The notes below the pieces were generated by a model. It ran no database searches. It worked only from the letters and a program-made list of their open reading frames with translations, and was not told the origin of the DNA. 54,706 nt of DNA from Caulobacter sp. 17J65-9 (lineage in GTDB: Bacteria > Pseudomonadota > Alphaproteobacteria > Caulobacterales > Caulobacteraceae): contig NZ_JAAIVC010000008.1 in assembly GCF_010975005.1 (NCBI RefSeq), forward strand, positions 1 to 54,706. The letters are read 5' to 3'. Positions 42,362 through 52,690 of the stretch are shown in pieces (within the stretch, counting starts at the first letter, position 1; each line of letters begins with the position of its first letter). The translations under genes were made by a program, and so were the position numbers.

Positions 42362-43396
42362 GTGACCGAAGCCAGTCTTAAATCCCCGCCCGACGCGATC
42401 GTGTTCGCGGACGTGCGCAAGGCGTTCGCCGGCCGCTCCGGCGAGGTCGCCGCCCTGGACGGCGTCAGCCTGAGCGTCCGCCAGGGCGAGGTGTTCGGCG
42501 TGATCGGCCGCTCGGGCGCGGGCAAGTCGACCCTTGTGCGCCTGATCAACCGGCTGGAGCGGCCCACCGGCGGGCGCGTGCTGGTCGGCGGCCAGGATGT
42601 CGGCGCGCTGGACGCGGCCGGCCTGCGCGCCTTGCGCCGGCGCATCGGCATGATCTTCCAGCACTTCGGCCTGCTGTCGTCCAAGACGGTGGCCGACAAC
42701 GTCGCCTATCCGCTGAAGTTGGAGGGCGAGCTGTCGCGCCGCGAGATCGCCGCGCGCGTGGCCGAGCTGCTGGCCCGCGTCGGCCTGTCCGACCACGCCC
42801 GCAAATACCCGGCCCAGCTCTCCGGCGGCCAGAAGCAGCGGGTGGGCATCGCCCGCGCGCTGGCCACCCGCCCCGACATCCTGCTCTGCGACGAGGCCAC
42901 CAGCGCGCTGGATCCGGAGACCACCCGCGAGATCCTGCAGCTGGTCGCCGGCCTGAACCGCGAGCTGGGCCTGACCGTCGTGCTGATCACCCACGAGATG
43001 GAGGTGGTGCGCCAGGTCTGCGACCGGGTCTGTGTGCTCGACGCCGGCCGCGTGGCCGAGACCGGGCCGGTGGCCGACGTCTTCCTGGTCCCGCAGCATC
43101 CGACCACCCGCGCCATGGTTTCCGAGGCCGAGCACCTCGAGGACGAGGCCGCCGACCTGTCGGCCGCGCCGGGCCGGATCGTGCGCCTGACCTATCGCGG
43201 CGAGGCCGCCTACCGGCCCCTGCTGGGCCAGGTGGCGCGCGAGACCGGGGTCGACTTCTCGATCCTTTCGGGCCGCGTCGCCCGCATCAAGGACACGCCC
43301 TACGGCCAACTGACCCTGTCGCTGGAAGGCGGCGACGTCGAAGGCGCCCTGGCCCGCTTCCGGGCCGCCGACGTGCAGGTGGAGGCGGTGCGATGA
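42362..43396 (+). CDS. metN: Methionine ABC transporter, ATP-binding protein
   Basis: 344 residues from GTG 42362. Walker [10 protein letters not shown] (49-57), Q-loop FQHFGLL, signature LSGGQKQR (153-160), Walker B ILLCDE (173-178) and switch His in ITHEM. The C-terminal part, from about 265, is the NIL ligand-binding domain typical of MetN, through which intracellular methionine inhibits transport. Overlaps metI by four bases; under the SAM-I riboswitch. Confidence 0.96.
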   Translation: MTEASLKSPPDAIVFADVRKAFAGRSGEVAALDGVSLSVRQGEVFGVIGRSGAGKSTLVRLINRLERPTGGRVLVGGQDVGALDAAGLRALRRRIGMIFQHFGLLSSKTVADNVAYPLKLEGELSRREIAARVAELLARVGLSDHARKYPAQLSGGQKQRVGIARALATRPDILLCDEATSALDPETTREILQLVAGLNRELGLTVVLITHEMEVVRQVCDRVCVLDAGRVAETGPVADVFLVPQHPTTRAMVSEAEHLEDEAADLSAAPGRIVRLTYRGEAAYRPLLGQVARETGVDFSILSGRVARIKDTPYGQLTLSLEGGDVEGALARFRAADVQVEAVR

Positions 43397-44058
43397 GCGA
43401 CTTCTTCGTGAACGTCGACTGGACCGAGATCGTCCGCGCCTGCGGCGACACCCTGACCATGCTCGGCGCGTCGCTGGCGCTCACCGTGCTGTTCGGCCTG
43501 CCGCTGGGCGTGCTGCTGTTCCTGACGGGCAGGGGGCAGCTGCTGGCCAACCGGGCCGCGCACGCGGCGCTGGCCCTGGTGGTCAACCTGCTGCGCTCGG
43601 TGCCCTTCATCATCCTGCTGATCGTGATGATCCCGGTGACCCTGCTGCTGGTCGGCACCTCGCTGGGCGTCGCCGGAGCCATCCCGCCGCTGGTGGTCGG
43701 GGCCGCACCCTTCTTCGCCCGTCTGGTCGAGACGGCGCTGCGCGAGGTCGACCGCGGGGTGATCGAGGCGACCCAGGCCATGGGCGCCACGCCGCGCCAG
43801 CTGGTGTTCGGCACCCTGCTGCCCGAAGCCACGCCCGGCATCCTGGCCGGCGTCACCGTCACCGCCGTGGCGCTGGTCTCCTACACCGCCATGGCCGGCG
43901 TGGTCGGGGCCGGCGGCCTGGGCGACCTGGCCGTCCGTTTCGGCTATCAGCGCTTCCAGACCGACGTGATGGTGGTCACCGTCGCCCTGCTGCTGGTGCT
44001 GGTCCAGATCCTTCAAACCGTCGGCGACCGGCTGGTCGCGCACTTCAGCCGGCGCTGA
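43393..44058 (+). CDS. metI: Methionine ABC transporter, permease
   Basis: 221 residues with five or six membrane helices and the EAA coupling loop ([28 protein letters not shown]). [20 protein letters not shown] and [23 protein letters not shown] are MetI landmarks. ATG 43393 overlaps metN (ATGA), 23 bp before metQ. Confidence 0.96.
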   Translation: MSDFFVNVDWTEIVRACGDTLTMLGASLALTVLFGLPLGVLLFLTGRGQLLANRAAHAALALVVNLLRSVPFIILLIVMIPVTLLLVGTSLGVAGAIPPLVVGAAPFFARLVETALREVDRGVIEATQAMGATPRQLVFGTLLPEATPGILAGVTVTAVALVSYTAMAGVVGAGGLGDLAVRFGYQRFQTDVMVVTVALLLVLVQILQTVGDRLVAHFSRR

Positions 44059-44081
44059 GCCGCCCGCTTTCGGAGCTTCCC

Positions 44082-44879
44082 ATGTTGAGCAAACGCCTGT
44101 TCGTGCTGGCCGCCGCCGCCGTCGTGCTGGCCGCCTGCGGCCGCGGCGAGAAGCCGGCCGGCGACACCCTGGTGGTCGCCGCCACCGCCGTGCCGCACGC
44201 CGAGATCCTGGAGATCGTGAAGCCGAAGCTGGCCGCCGAAGGCATCAACCTGCAGGTCCGCGTCTTCAACGACTACGTCCAGCCGAACCTGCTGGTCGAC
44301 CAGGGCCAGGCCGACGCCAACTACTTCCAGACCAAGCCCTACCTGGACGAGTTCAACAAGGAACGCGGCACCCACCTCGTTCCGGTGGCCGGCGTGCACG
44401 TCGAACCGTTCGGGGCCTATTCGCGCCGCTACAAGGCGATCGCCGACCTGCCCAAGGGCGCGCTGGTGGCCATCCCCAACGAGCCCAGCAACGGCGGCCG
44501 CGCGCTCCTGCTGCTGCACAAGGCCGGCCTGATCCAGCTGAAGGATCCGACCAACGCCCTGTCGACCCTGAAGGACATCGTCGCCAACCCCAAGCAGGTG
44601 AAGTTCCGCGAGCTGGAGGCGGCCACCCTGCCGCGCGTGCTCGACCAGGTCGACCTGGCGCTGATCAACACCAACTACGCGCTCGACGCCGGCCTCAACC
44701 CGAGCAAGGACGCGCTGGCCATCGAGAGCGCCGACAGCCCCTATGTGAACTTCCTGGTCGCCCGCGCCGACCGCGTGAACGACCCGAAGATCCAGAAGCT
44801 GGCCGCCGCCCTGCGCAGCCCCGAGGTGAAGACCTTCATCGAGGGCAAGTACCAGGGCGCCGTGCTGCCGGCGTTCTGA
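44082..44879 (+). CDS. metQ: Methionine-binding lipoprotein
   Basis: 265 residues. Lipobox LAAC (Cys19), then a periplasmic-binding domain of the NlpA/MetQ family: VVAATAVPHAEILEIVKPKL, VFNDYVQPNLLVDQGQADANYFQTKPYLDEFN, GAYSRRYK, and ALINTNYALDAGLNP. Delivers D- or L-methionine to MetNI. Confidence 0.96.
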   Translation: MLSKRLFVLAAAAVVLAACGRGEKPAGDTLVVAATAVPHAEILEIVKPKLAAEGINLQVRVFNDYVQPNLLVDQGQADANYFQTKPYLDEFNKERGTHLVPVAGVHVEPFGAYSRRYKAIADLPKGALVAIPNEPSNGGRALLLLHKAGLIQLKDPTNALSTLKDIVANPKQVKFRELEAATLPRVLDQVDLALINTNYALDAGLNPSKDALAIESADSPYVNFLVARADRVNDPKIQKLAAALRSPEVKTFIEGKYQGAVLPAF

Positions 44880-44981
44880 TCGGCCTCCGGCGGGCTTCAC
44901 GAATCGGTAAGGTTGGCTCTTTCTGAGCCTCCGTCTGCGCGAGCGCCGGCGTGTTGATTTCGTGAGCCGGGAGATGGGCGG

Positions 44982-46139
44982 ATGCGCGCGGCTTCGGTGT
45001 CGGATTTTCGCGAGCTCGCCCGGCGTCGGCTGCCCAGGGTGCTGTTCGAGTACATCGACGGCGGGTCCTACGCCGAGGCGACGCTGGCCCGTAACGTCGC
45101 CGATCTGGAGGCCGTCGCCCTGCGCCAGCGCGTCATGCGCGACGTCAGCCAGCTGGACATGGGCGTGGAGGTGCTGGGCCAGAAGCTGGCGATGCCGGTC
45201 GGCCTCGCGCCGGTGGGCATGGCCGGCATGTACGGCCGGCGCGGCGAGGTCCAGGCCGCGAAGGCCGCCGCCGGGGCGGGCGTCCCGTTCTGCCTGTCCA
45301 CCCTCGGGATCTGCACCGTCGAGGAACTGGCCCGGGCCGGCGCGCCGCCGCCGTGGTTCCAGCTCTACATCCTCAAGGACCGCAGCTACATGCGCGAGCT
45401 GCTCCAGCGTGCGCGGGCGGCCGGCAGCCGCGTGCTGGTCTTCACGGTCGACCTGCCGACGCCGGGCGCGCGCTATCGCGACGTCCGCTCCGGGTTCACC
45501 GGCCTGAAAGGCCTGCCCGCGGTGCTGAACCAGCTGCAGGACGGGATCACGCATCCGACGTGGCTTTGGGACGTCTGGTTGCGGGGGCGTCCGCACACCC
45601 TGGGATCGGTGGCCGGCGCCGTGCAGGGCAGCCGGCGGGTCACCGATTTCCTGGCCTGGGTCGCGGCCAACTTCGACCGCACGGTGACGTGGGCCGACCT
45701 CGACTGGGTGCGCCAGAATTGGGACGGACCGATCGTGGTCAAGGGCGTGCTCGATGTCGCGGACGCGCGCGATGCGGTCCGAGCCGGGGCGCAGGGCCTG
45801 GTGGTCTCGAACCACGGCGGGCGGCAGCTGGACGGGGTGCGTTCGTCGATCACCGCCCTGCCGAAGATCGCCGACGCCGTCGGCGGCGACCTCGAGATCT
45901 TGATGGACGGCGGCGTGCGGTCCGGCCTGGACGTGCTGAAGGCGCTGGCGCTGGGGGCGAAAGCCTGCCTGGTGGGCCGCGCCTGGGCCTACGCCCTGGG
46001 CGCCGGCGGCGAGCCGGCGGTGAGCCACATGCTCCGGATCCTTCGGGCCGAACTGGAGACGGCGATGATCCTCACCGGTTGCTGCTCGGTGCGGGACGCT
46101 GGCCTCGAACTGCTCGACGGCGACGCTTCACGGTCGTGA
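44982..46139 (+). CDS. FMN-dependent alpha-hydroxy-acid dehydrogenase (L-lactate dehydrogenase-like)
   Basis: 385 residues, TIM-barrel flavoenzyme. LFEYIDGGSYAEATLARN at the N-terminus carries the substrate Tyr; PVGLAPVGMAGM, WFQLYILKDRSYM, TVDLPTPGARYRD and VKGVLDVADARDAV line the flavin; SNHGGRQLDG contains the catalytic His278. Length and motifs fit LldD, oxidising L-lactate to pyruvate with quinone, though mandelate or other 2-hydroxyacids cannot be excluded. A purine-rich GGGAGATGGGCGG precedes ATG 44982. No lactate permease or regulator is adjacent. Confidence 0.9.
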   Translation: MRAASVSDFRELARRRLPRVLFEYIDGGSYAEATLARNVADLEAVALRQRVMRDVSQLDMGVEVLGQKLAMPVGLAPVGMAGMYGRRGEVQAAKAAAGAGVPFCLSTLGICTVEELARAGAPPPWFQLYILKDRSYMRELLQRARAAGSRVLVFTVDLPTPGARYRDVRSGFTGLKGLPAVLNQLQDGITHPTWLWDVWLRGRPHTLGSVAGAVQGSRRVTDFLAWVAANFDRTVTWADLDWVRQNWDGPIVVKGVLDVADARDAVRAGAQGLVVSNHGGRQLDGVRSSITALPKIADAVGGDLEILMDGGVRSGLDVLKALALGAKACLVGRAWAYALGAGGEPAVSHMLRILRAELETAMILTGCCSVRDAGLELLDGDASRS

Positions 46140-46152
46140 CCGGGAGCTTTCC

Positions 46153-46178
46153 CGCTTCGGACGGACTCACCCGAAGCG
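46153..46178. other. Hairpin between convergent genes
   Basis: CGCTTCGG (46153-46160) pairs with CCGAAGCG (46171-46178) over a ten-base loop. There is no U-tract. It may weakly separate the convergent lldD-like and phosphoesterase genes. Confidence 0.35.
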
Positions 46179-46237
46179 GACAGGAAGACTCTGATCAAAG
46201 AGTTGGAGGCGACACCCGCCGAAACCGTCGTCGCGCT

Positions 46238-47059
46238 CTAGGCGGGGGCCGGCTCCGCTTCGAGCGGAGCCGGGGCGCGGCTGGCGCGCTTGGCGTGCAC
46301 TCGGCCGCGTAGTTTCGCCCAATCCAGGATCTCCAGCCGGCCGTCCGGGTGCTCGACCAGGGCGGTGCAGCTCTCCACCCAGTCGCCGTCGTTGACGTAG
46401 GCGACGCCGCCGATGTCGCGCATCTCGGCCTTGTGGATGTGGCCGCAGATCACCCCGTCGACGCCGCGCCGACGGGCCTCGTCGGCCACCGCCTCCTCGA
46501 AGTTCTCGATGAACTGCAGGGCGTTCTTCACCTTGACCTTGAGGTAGGCCGACAGGCTCCAGTAGCCGAGGCCCAGCCGCGCCCGCGCCCGGTTCAGCCA
46601 GGTGTTCATGGCCAGGATGGTGCGGTAGGCCCAGTCGCCGACGAAGGCCAGCCACTTGGCGTGCTGCACCACCCCGTCGAACTCGTCGCCGTGCACGACC
46701 AGGAACTTGCGGCCGTCGGCGGTCTGGTGGATCGCGTCGCGCTCGACCGTCACCCCGCCGAAGTGGGTCCCGCAGAAGTCGCGCACCCGGTCGTCGTGGT
46801 TGCCGGGGACGTAGATCACCTTGGTGCCCTTGCGGGCGAGGCGCAGGATCTTCTGCACCACGTCGTTGTGGCTCTGCGGCCAGTACCAGCCGCCCTTCAT
46901 CTTCCAGCCGTCGACGATGTCGCCGACCAGATAGAGCGTCTCGCACTCCATGTGCTTGATGAAGTCGAGCAGCATGTCGGCCTGACAGCCGCGCGTGCCC
47001 AGATGGATGTCGGAGAGGAAGACCGTCCGGAAGTGTCGGACCGGCATGTCGGCGACCAT
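46238..47059 (-). CDS. LpxH-like metallophosphoesterase (UDP-2,3-diacylglucosamine diphosphatase family)
   Basis: 273 residues. Calcineurin-like metal site: LSDIHLGTRG (Asp17, His19), GDIVDGW (Asp47), GNHDD (Asn87-His88), VHGDEFD and GHIHKAE. This is the COG2908-type family that includes LpxH, which cleaves UDP-2,3-diacylglucosamine to lipid X in lipid A synthesis. Alphaproteobacteria often use LpxI for that step, so a related phosphoesterase role is equally possible. The last 20 residues are Ala/Pro-rich. ATG 47047 is a second possible start. Confidence 0.85.
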   Translation of the reverse strand: MVADMPVRHFRTVFLSDIHLGTRGCQADMLLDFIKHMECETLYLVGDIVDGWKMKGGWYWPQSHNDVVQKILRLARKGTKVIYVPGNHDDRVRDFCGTHFGGVTVERDAIHQTADGRKFLVVHGDEFDGVVQHAKWLAFVGDWAYRTILAMNTWLNRARARLGLGYWSLSAYLKVKVKNALQFIENFEEAVADEARRRGVDGVICGHIHKAEMRDIGGVAYVNDGDWVESCTALVEHPDGRLEILDWAKLRGRVHAKRASRAPAPLEAEPAPA

Positions 47060-47159
47060 CAGCGAATCCCCCGAATCGGCGCTGGCGAGCCTTCTCGGTA
47101 CGGACGGCCGGTGACGGTTTGATGATGGCGGGCGGGGCGGCCGTGCGGCGAATCGGGCG

Positions 47160-48080
47160 TCAGGCCGCAGACCCGAAGACCGTGGCCCAGTCCCGCTTCA
47201 TGCTGACGAGCGTCAGGCCGTAGTCCGTCGCCCGGTCCAGCCCCTCGGACAGCGGGCTCAGCCCGAAGTCGCGGTCGTAGGCGACCTCGCGGTCGGCGTC
47301 GTCGTGGTGGAGCAGCAGGGCCAGCCGCGCGCCGGGGCCGGTCTTCGTGTAGCGCAGCATCGCCAGATCGCCGTCGGAGTTGCCGAAGGCGAGCAGGGGG
47401 CGGCGGCCCGCCTGCAGGCTGATGTTCTGCGGCTTGGCCTCGGCGTCGTTGAAGCTGCCGAGCTGGGCGAGTTTCACCAGTTGGCCGCGCCCGTCCTGCA
47501 TTTCGAAGCGCGTCTTGACGCTGGAGCCGATCACCTGCTCGCGGGGCACGCCGTAGACGGCCGCGGAAATGGTGCGGACGAAATCCACGCCGCCGCCGGT
47601 GACGATGCAGGTCTTGAAGCCGTTGGCCCGCAGGTGGTCGAGCAGCTCCAGCTGAGGGCGGTAGGTGCAGTCGGTGAACCGTCGGCCGAGCTTGGGGTGC
47701 TTCGCCGTGGCGAGCCAGTTGCGGGCGATCTCCTCGAACGCCTCCTCGGTCATGCCGGCGTGCGTGGCGAAGGCCAGTTCGAGCAGGGCCTGCTTGCCGA
47801 AGCCGAGCAGGGTTTTGAAGTCCTGCTCGATCAGCGCCTTGTACGGCTGGCGGTCCTTCAGGCCCGGGTCGCTGGCGGCCAGCGCCTTCACCCGGTCGAT
47901 CAGGAAGAACACCTGCGTCTGCAGCGGCTGTTCGCACCACAGGGTGCCGTCGTTGTCGAAGGTGGCCAGGCGTTCCTCGGCGGGGACGAAGTCGGGGCCG
48001 CCGGGCGTCGTCACCCGCGCGACGAAGTCGAGAATCGCGGACTTCGCCGCGCCGTCGTTCCACGATGGCAGCGGGCTCAA
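47160..48080 (-). CDS. HAD-family hydrolase, apparently without signal peptide
   Basis: 306 residues from TTG 48080, which overlaps the stop of the preceding gene (TTGA). Motif I is ATFDNDGTLWCEQP (Asp42, Asp44), motif II the Thr in CIVTGGGVDF, and motif IV LLAFGNSDGDLAMLRY. The domain begins SPLPSWNDGAAKSAI, and relatives I recall have a signal peptide just before this segment. None is present here, so it is either cytoplasmic or derived from an exported ancestor. Phosphatase; substrate unknown. The frame stays open upstream but only antiparallel to the neighbouring gene's reading. Confidence 0.82.
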   Translation of the reverse strand: MSPLPSWNDGAAKSAILDFVARVTTPGGPDFVPAEERLATFDNDGTLWCEQPLQTQVFFLIDRVKALAASDPGLKDRQPYKALIEQDFKTLLGFGKQALLELAFATHAGMTEEAFEEIARNWLATAKHPKLGRRFTDCTYRPQLELLDHLRANGFKTCIVTGGGVDFVRTISAAVYGVPREQVIGSSVKTRFEMQDGRGQLVKLAQLGSFNDAEAKPQNISLQAGRRPLLAFGNSDGDLAMLRYTKTGPGARLALLLHHDDADREVAYDRDFGLSPLSEGLDRATDYGLTLVSMKRDWATVFGSAA

Positions 48081-48775
48081 CGCTTCAGCGTCCAGAGGCG
48101 CTTCTGGGCGGTGCCGAAGTTGCCGAGGTGGTAGATGGCGATGGTCTCGCCGTGGAAGGTGAAGGGCTGGAACGGCTCCGCCTTCAGCTTCGCCACATAG
48201 TCCAGCTGAGCGGTGCCGGCGGTGACGTGGGGAATGTAGCGCTCGCCCGACGAGGCCGGAACGAAGGTCTCCACATACTTGATGGTCTCGGCGTTGATCT
48301 GCTGGCCGGGCGTCTGGACGAAGGCGTCGGCCCCGCCGCCGCTCACCGCGAAGGGCTCGACCGCCTGGACGACCGCGCTTTCCAGGGCGAGCAGCTCGGG
48401 CGAACGGTCCATCAGCAGGACGACGACGCCGACGCCGGCCCATTCGACCGAATCGATGCGCGCCGCCTTCAGCTCGATGGGCAGCGCCGCTCCGGAGCGC
48501 GTGGCCTCGCTCACCGCCGCGGCGACCTTGTCCAGATCGGCGGCGCGCACGTAGCGCTGCACCAGCGTGACATGGGGCGCATGCCCGGCGCCGAGCGTGT
48601 AGCCCTTCGGATAGTTCTCGCGCAGGCGGGCGTTGAGCGCCTGCGCCCGATCGATCATCGCCGCGTCCGGCTCCAGCAGGATGTCGATGGCGACGACCTG
48701 GTCGCCTTTCCCGACCGCGGGCGTCGAAACCGCCGCGCAAGCCAGGGCCACCGCCGCAAGGACCGCCGCACTCAT
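48077..48775 (-). CDS. Exported 2H phosphoesterase (RNA ligase/cyclic phosphodiesterase-like)
   Basis: 232 residues. A signal peptide (about 1-22) is followed by the two HxT motifs that define the family, HVT at 68-70 (HAPHVTLVQ) and HVT at 183-185 (YIPHVTAG). Relatives open 2',3'-cyclic phosphates or ligate RNA; a periplasmic version would act on nucleotides or other cyclic phosphate esters. It is translationally coupled to the HAD phosphatase that follows, which could remove the phosphate monoester product. Confidence 0.8.
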   Translation of the reverse strand: MSAAVLAAVALACAAVSTPAVGKGDQVVAIDILLEPDAAMIDRAQALNARLRENYPKGYTLGAGHAPHVTLVQRYVRAADLDKVAAAVSEATRSGAALPIELKAARIDSVEWAGVGVVVLLMDRSPELLALESAVVQAVEPFAVSGGGADAFVQTPGQQINAETIKYVETFVPASSGERYIPHVTAGTAQLDYVAKLKAEPFQPFTFHGETIAIYHLGNFGTAQKRLWTLKR

Positions 48776-48966
48776 CTGTCGCTCCCGTGGAGACGCGCTC
48801 GGATGTGCGGAAGCCTAAGGCCGGCGTCGCCACGCCAAAATCAGGTCAAACCCTGAACGCGAAGCGAGCGGGGGCTGTCTTTGAGACGCTTCGACGAATG
48901 AGGGGGAGGGCGACAGGCCGGCCCGCGCTAGGCGGATGCTTCTTCAGCTTGTCGGGAAATCTCAGA

Positions 48967-49041
<75 letters not shown>

Positions 49042-49059
49042 CCCGTCTGAGGAGCCGGG

Positions 49060-49088
49060 GATATAGCGGCGCCCTGTGCGGGCGCCAA
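49060..49088 (-). promoter_or_regulatory. Promoter of tRNA-Thr
   Basis: On the minus strand TTGGCG (49088-49083) and TATATC (49065-49060) are spaced 17 bp, with the expected start about a dozen bases before the tRNA. Confidence 0.6.
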
Positions 49089-49113
49089 GCGGGAATTTCG
49101 ATAAAATGCACCT

Positions 49114-49548
49114 GTGAAGATCGCGGCCGAAATTCCGATCGTCTGGCGGGTGGCGCTGGCCAGCCCGCCGGAGCGTGTCTTCGCCTTGCTGGACACCGAC
49201 GAGGGCCGGGCGAGGTTCTGGGCGGCGCGTTCGGCGGCGACCGACGACGGCTTCGTCCTGAGCTTTGCGGACGGGCGGGAGGCGAGGGTGGAGGTGCTTG
49301 AGCGTCGCAAACCCGCCCGACTGGTGCTGCGCTATTTCGGCGCGGAGGTGGAGCTGGAGCTCGACGCGGCCGACCCCGGCTGCGTGCTGGAGGTGCGCGA
49401 TCACGGGCGAGATCTGCTGGACTGGCGCGACCGGCACGCCGGCTGGGTCAGCTGGCTGCTCACCCTTAAGGCGGCGGCCGATTTCGACGTCGACTTGCGC
49501 AACGGCGCGCCGCATAGGAGCTGGAATCAACGGTTCGTGGACCCGTGA
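49114..49548 (+). CDS. SRPBCC/START-like ligand-binding domain protein
   Basis: 144 residues, single domain. IVWRVALASPPERVFALLDTDEGRARFWA at the start and WVSWLLTLKAAADFDVDLRN in the last helix are the SRPBCC (AHSA1-like) pattern, forming a hydrophobic pocket for a small lipid-like ligand. Specific role unknown. The GTG start at 49114 has no clear Shine-Dalgarno, so it is uncertain. Five bases separate it from the next small gene. Confidence 0.75.
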   Translation: MKIAAEIPIVWRVALASPPERVFALLDTDEGRARFWAARSAATDDGFVLSFADGREARVEVLERRKPARLVLRYFGAEVELELDAADPGCVLEVRDHGRDLLDWRDRHAGWVSWLLTLKAAADFDVDLRNGAPHRSWNQRFVDP

Positions 49549-49552
49549 GCGG

Positions 49553-49714
49553 ATGAGCGACGAACAGAAACCGGCCGGCGCGCTTACGCCGGGCAAGGCG
49601 CAGGCGCGCGACGAACGGCAGACCAAGCTCGCGCTGGCCCTGCGCGCCAACCTGCGTCGCCGCAAGCCGCCGGCACCGCCCACGGGGCGTCCGACGAAAG
49701 ACGGCGACGCCTGA
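49553..49714 (+). CDS. Small basic protein upstream of murA
   Basis: 53 residues: [23 protein letters not shown], then a basic, Pro-rich tail with [14 protein letters not shown]. Probably unstructured; no known function. ATG 49553 is four bases after the previous stop with GAGCGG upstream. A small gene of this type often sits near murA in alphaproteobacteria, as far as I recall. Confidence 0.65.
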   Translation: MSDEQKPAGALTPGKAQARDERQTKLALALRANLRRRKPPAPPTGRPTKDGDA

Positions 49715-49736
49715 CCCCTTCGCGCCGACGCGGCGC

Positions 49737-49764
49737 CGCGCTAGATAGCGCGCTTCATTTTTTT
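49737..49764 (+). terminator. Terminator-like hairpin before murA
   Basis: CGCGCTA (49737-49743) and TAGCGCG (49746-49752) pair perfectly; CTTCATTTTTTT follows. The two-base gap means the apex must open to form a loop. A second hairpin, GGCCCG...CGGGCC (49767-49786), lies directly before the murA ribosome-binding site. Confidence 0.5.
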
Positions 49765-49801
49765 GCGGCCCGGATTCCTTCGGGCCTGCCCAAGGATCCG
49801 C

Positions 49802-51088
<1,287 letters not shown>

Positions 51089-51090
51089 GC

Positions 51091-51549
51091 ATGGTCGGCG
51101 AAGCGGAATCGGGCGCGCCCCTGCGGCTGCTGGCCGAGGACGCCGACGACCTGCGCATTATCTCGGCGGCCCTGCAGGACGCCGTCGCCAAGGTCGGCGA
51201 CATCCGCTGGGAGCAGAAGGCGCGCCGGCTGACCCTGGAGTTCAACCGCTTCCGCTGGGAGCGGGAGGGCCCGGACGCCTGCCAGCGGGTGCGCGCCGGC
51301 CTGCAGCTGGGCGACGTGCAGTCGGTCAAGGCGCGCGGCATCAACCGGAACGCCAAGGGCGCGGTGGTCGAGCTTCTGGCCATCGACTTCGCGCCGGGCG
51401 ATCCGCCGGGCGGGGTGGTCACCCTGGCCTTCGCCGGCGGCGCCGACCTGCGGGTCGAGGTTGAGTGCGTCGACGTGGTGCTGGCCGACCTGTCCCAGCC
51501 CTGGCCGACCCGGCGCACGCCGCGTCACGCCGACGACCTGAGCGCCTGA
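51091..51549 (+). CDS. DUF2948 family protein
   Basis: 152 residues. [50 protein letters not shown] is the DUF2948 core, with a C-terminal [19 protein letters not shown]. Conserved next to murA in alphaproteobacteria; function unknown. AGGAGGAG is best placed for ATG 51091; GTG 51085 overlapping the murA stop is also possible. Confidence 0.86.
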   Translation: MVGEAESGAPLRLLAEDADDLRIISAALQDAVAKVGDIRWEQKARRLTLEFNRFRWEREGPDACQRVRAGLQLGDVQSVKARGINRNAKGAVVELLAIDFAPGDPPGGVVTLAFAGGADLRVEVECVDVVLADLSQPWPTRRTPRHADDLSA

Positions 51550-51557
51550 GGTCGGTC

Positions 51558-52022
51558 ATGGGGGAGCATCGTCTGCGCCGCGTCGAGCTCGACCCCGCCT
51601 CCGTGGCGCCGGCGTCATCGGCCGTCGAGCACGAACGCCAGGTCGCCATCTTCGACCTGATCGAGCAGAACAGCTTCCGCCCCGAGGGCGCGGAAGGCGG
51701 GCCCTACGACCTGAAGCTGGCCTTCGAGGAGAACCGTCTGGCCCTCGACATCGAGGGGCCGGACTTCAAGAAGCGCCACCTGCTGTCCATCACGCCGCTG
51801 AAGGCGGTGATGAAGGACTACTTCCTGATCTGCGAGAGCTATCACGAGGCGGTGCGCCACGCGACGCCGGCCCAGATCGAGGCCGTCGACATGGGCCGGC
51901 GCGGCCTGCACAACGAAGGCTCCGCCATCCTGCGCGAGCGGCTGGCCGGCAAGGTCGAGCTGGACCACGAGACGGCGCGGCGGCTGTTCACCCTGATCTG
52001 CGCCCTGCAGCGCCGCGGCTGA
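51558..52022 (+). CDS. UPF0262 family protein
   Basis: 154 residues: [83 protein letters not shown] and a C-terminal [16 protein letters not shown] are the UPF0262 signatures. Function unknown. Eight bases after DUF2948, where hisD is often found in relatives. Confidence 0.92.
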   Translation: MGEHRLRRVELDPASVAPASSAVEHERQVAIFDLIEQNSFRPEGAEGGPYDLKLAFEENRLALDIEGPDFKKRHLLSITPLKAVMKDYFLICESYHEAVRHATPAQIEAVDMGRRGLHNEGSAILRERLAGKVELDHETARRLFTLICALQRRG

Positions 52023-52096
52023 GCTCCAGTTTCCCCAAACAAAAAAGGCTGCTAGAGCGCCGGCGCCGTCGCGCGGCGCCAGTTCCGAGGTCGCCC

Positions 52097-52690
52097 ATGT
52101 CCCCAGCCGGTTCGTCTTCCGCGCCGCTCGTGCTCGCCAGCGCCAGCCCGCGCCGGCTCGAGCTGCTGCGCCAGGTCGGGATCGAACCCGCCCGGGTCGC
52201 TCCGGCCGACCTCGATGAAACGCCTCTGAAGAAAGAGACGCCGCGTCTGCTGGCCCTGCGCCTGGCGCGCGAGAAGGCGAGGGCGGCGGCCGCCTCGGCG
52301 CCAGGCTGCTTCGTCCTGGCCGCCGACACCGTCGTCAGCGTCGGCCTGCGCGTCCTGCCCAAGGCGGAGACCGAGGCCGAGGCCCGCGCCTGTCTGGCCC
52401 TGCTGTCGGGCCGCAATCACAAGGTCGGCACAGCCGTGGCCGTAATCGGCCCCGACGGCCGCGAAGCCGCGCGCCTGGCCGAGACCCGCGTCACCTTCAA
52501 GCGCCTGACCGACCAGGAGACCGCCGCCTACCTCGCCTCGGGCGAATGGAGCGGCAAGGCCGGCGGCTACGCGGTGCAGGGGATCGCCGGCGGCTTCGTC
52601 ATTCAATTGGTCGGCAGCTATTCGGGCGTGGTCGGCCTGCCGCTCTACGAGACCCAGTGCCTTCTGCAGGGCCTCGGCTGGCGGCCGTGA
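52097..52690 (+). CDS. maf: Maf-type nucleoside triphosphate pyrophosphatase
   Basis: 197 residues. [16 protein letters not shown] is the Maf nucleotide-binding start, VLAADTVV the catalytic acidic site, and [24 protein letters not shown] the C-terminal signature. Hydrolyses non-canonical NTPs to limit mutagenesis and may affect division. GTGA overlap with the RNase E/G-like gene. The 74-bp leader has a GGCGCCG...CGGCGCC hairpin without a U-tract. Confidence 0.94.
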   Translation: MSPAGSSSAPLVLASASPRRLELLRQVGIEPARVAPADLDETPLKKETPRLLALRLAREKARAAAASAPGCFVLAADTVVSVGLRVLPKAETEAEARACLALLSGRNHKVGTAVAVIGPDGREAARLAETRVTFKRLTDQETAAYLASGEWSGKAGGYAVQGIAGGFVIQLVGSYSGVVGLPLYETQCLLQGLGWRP

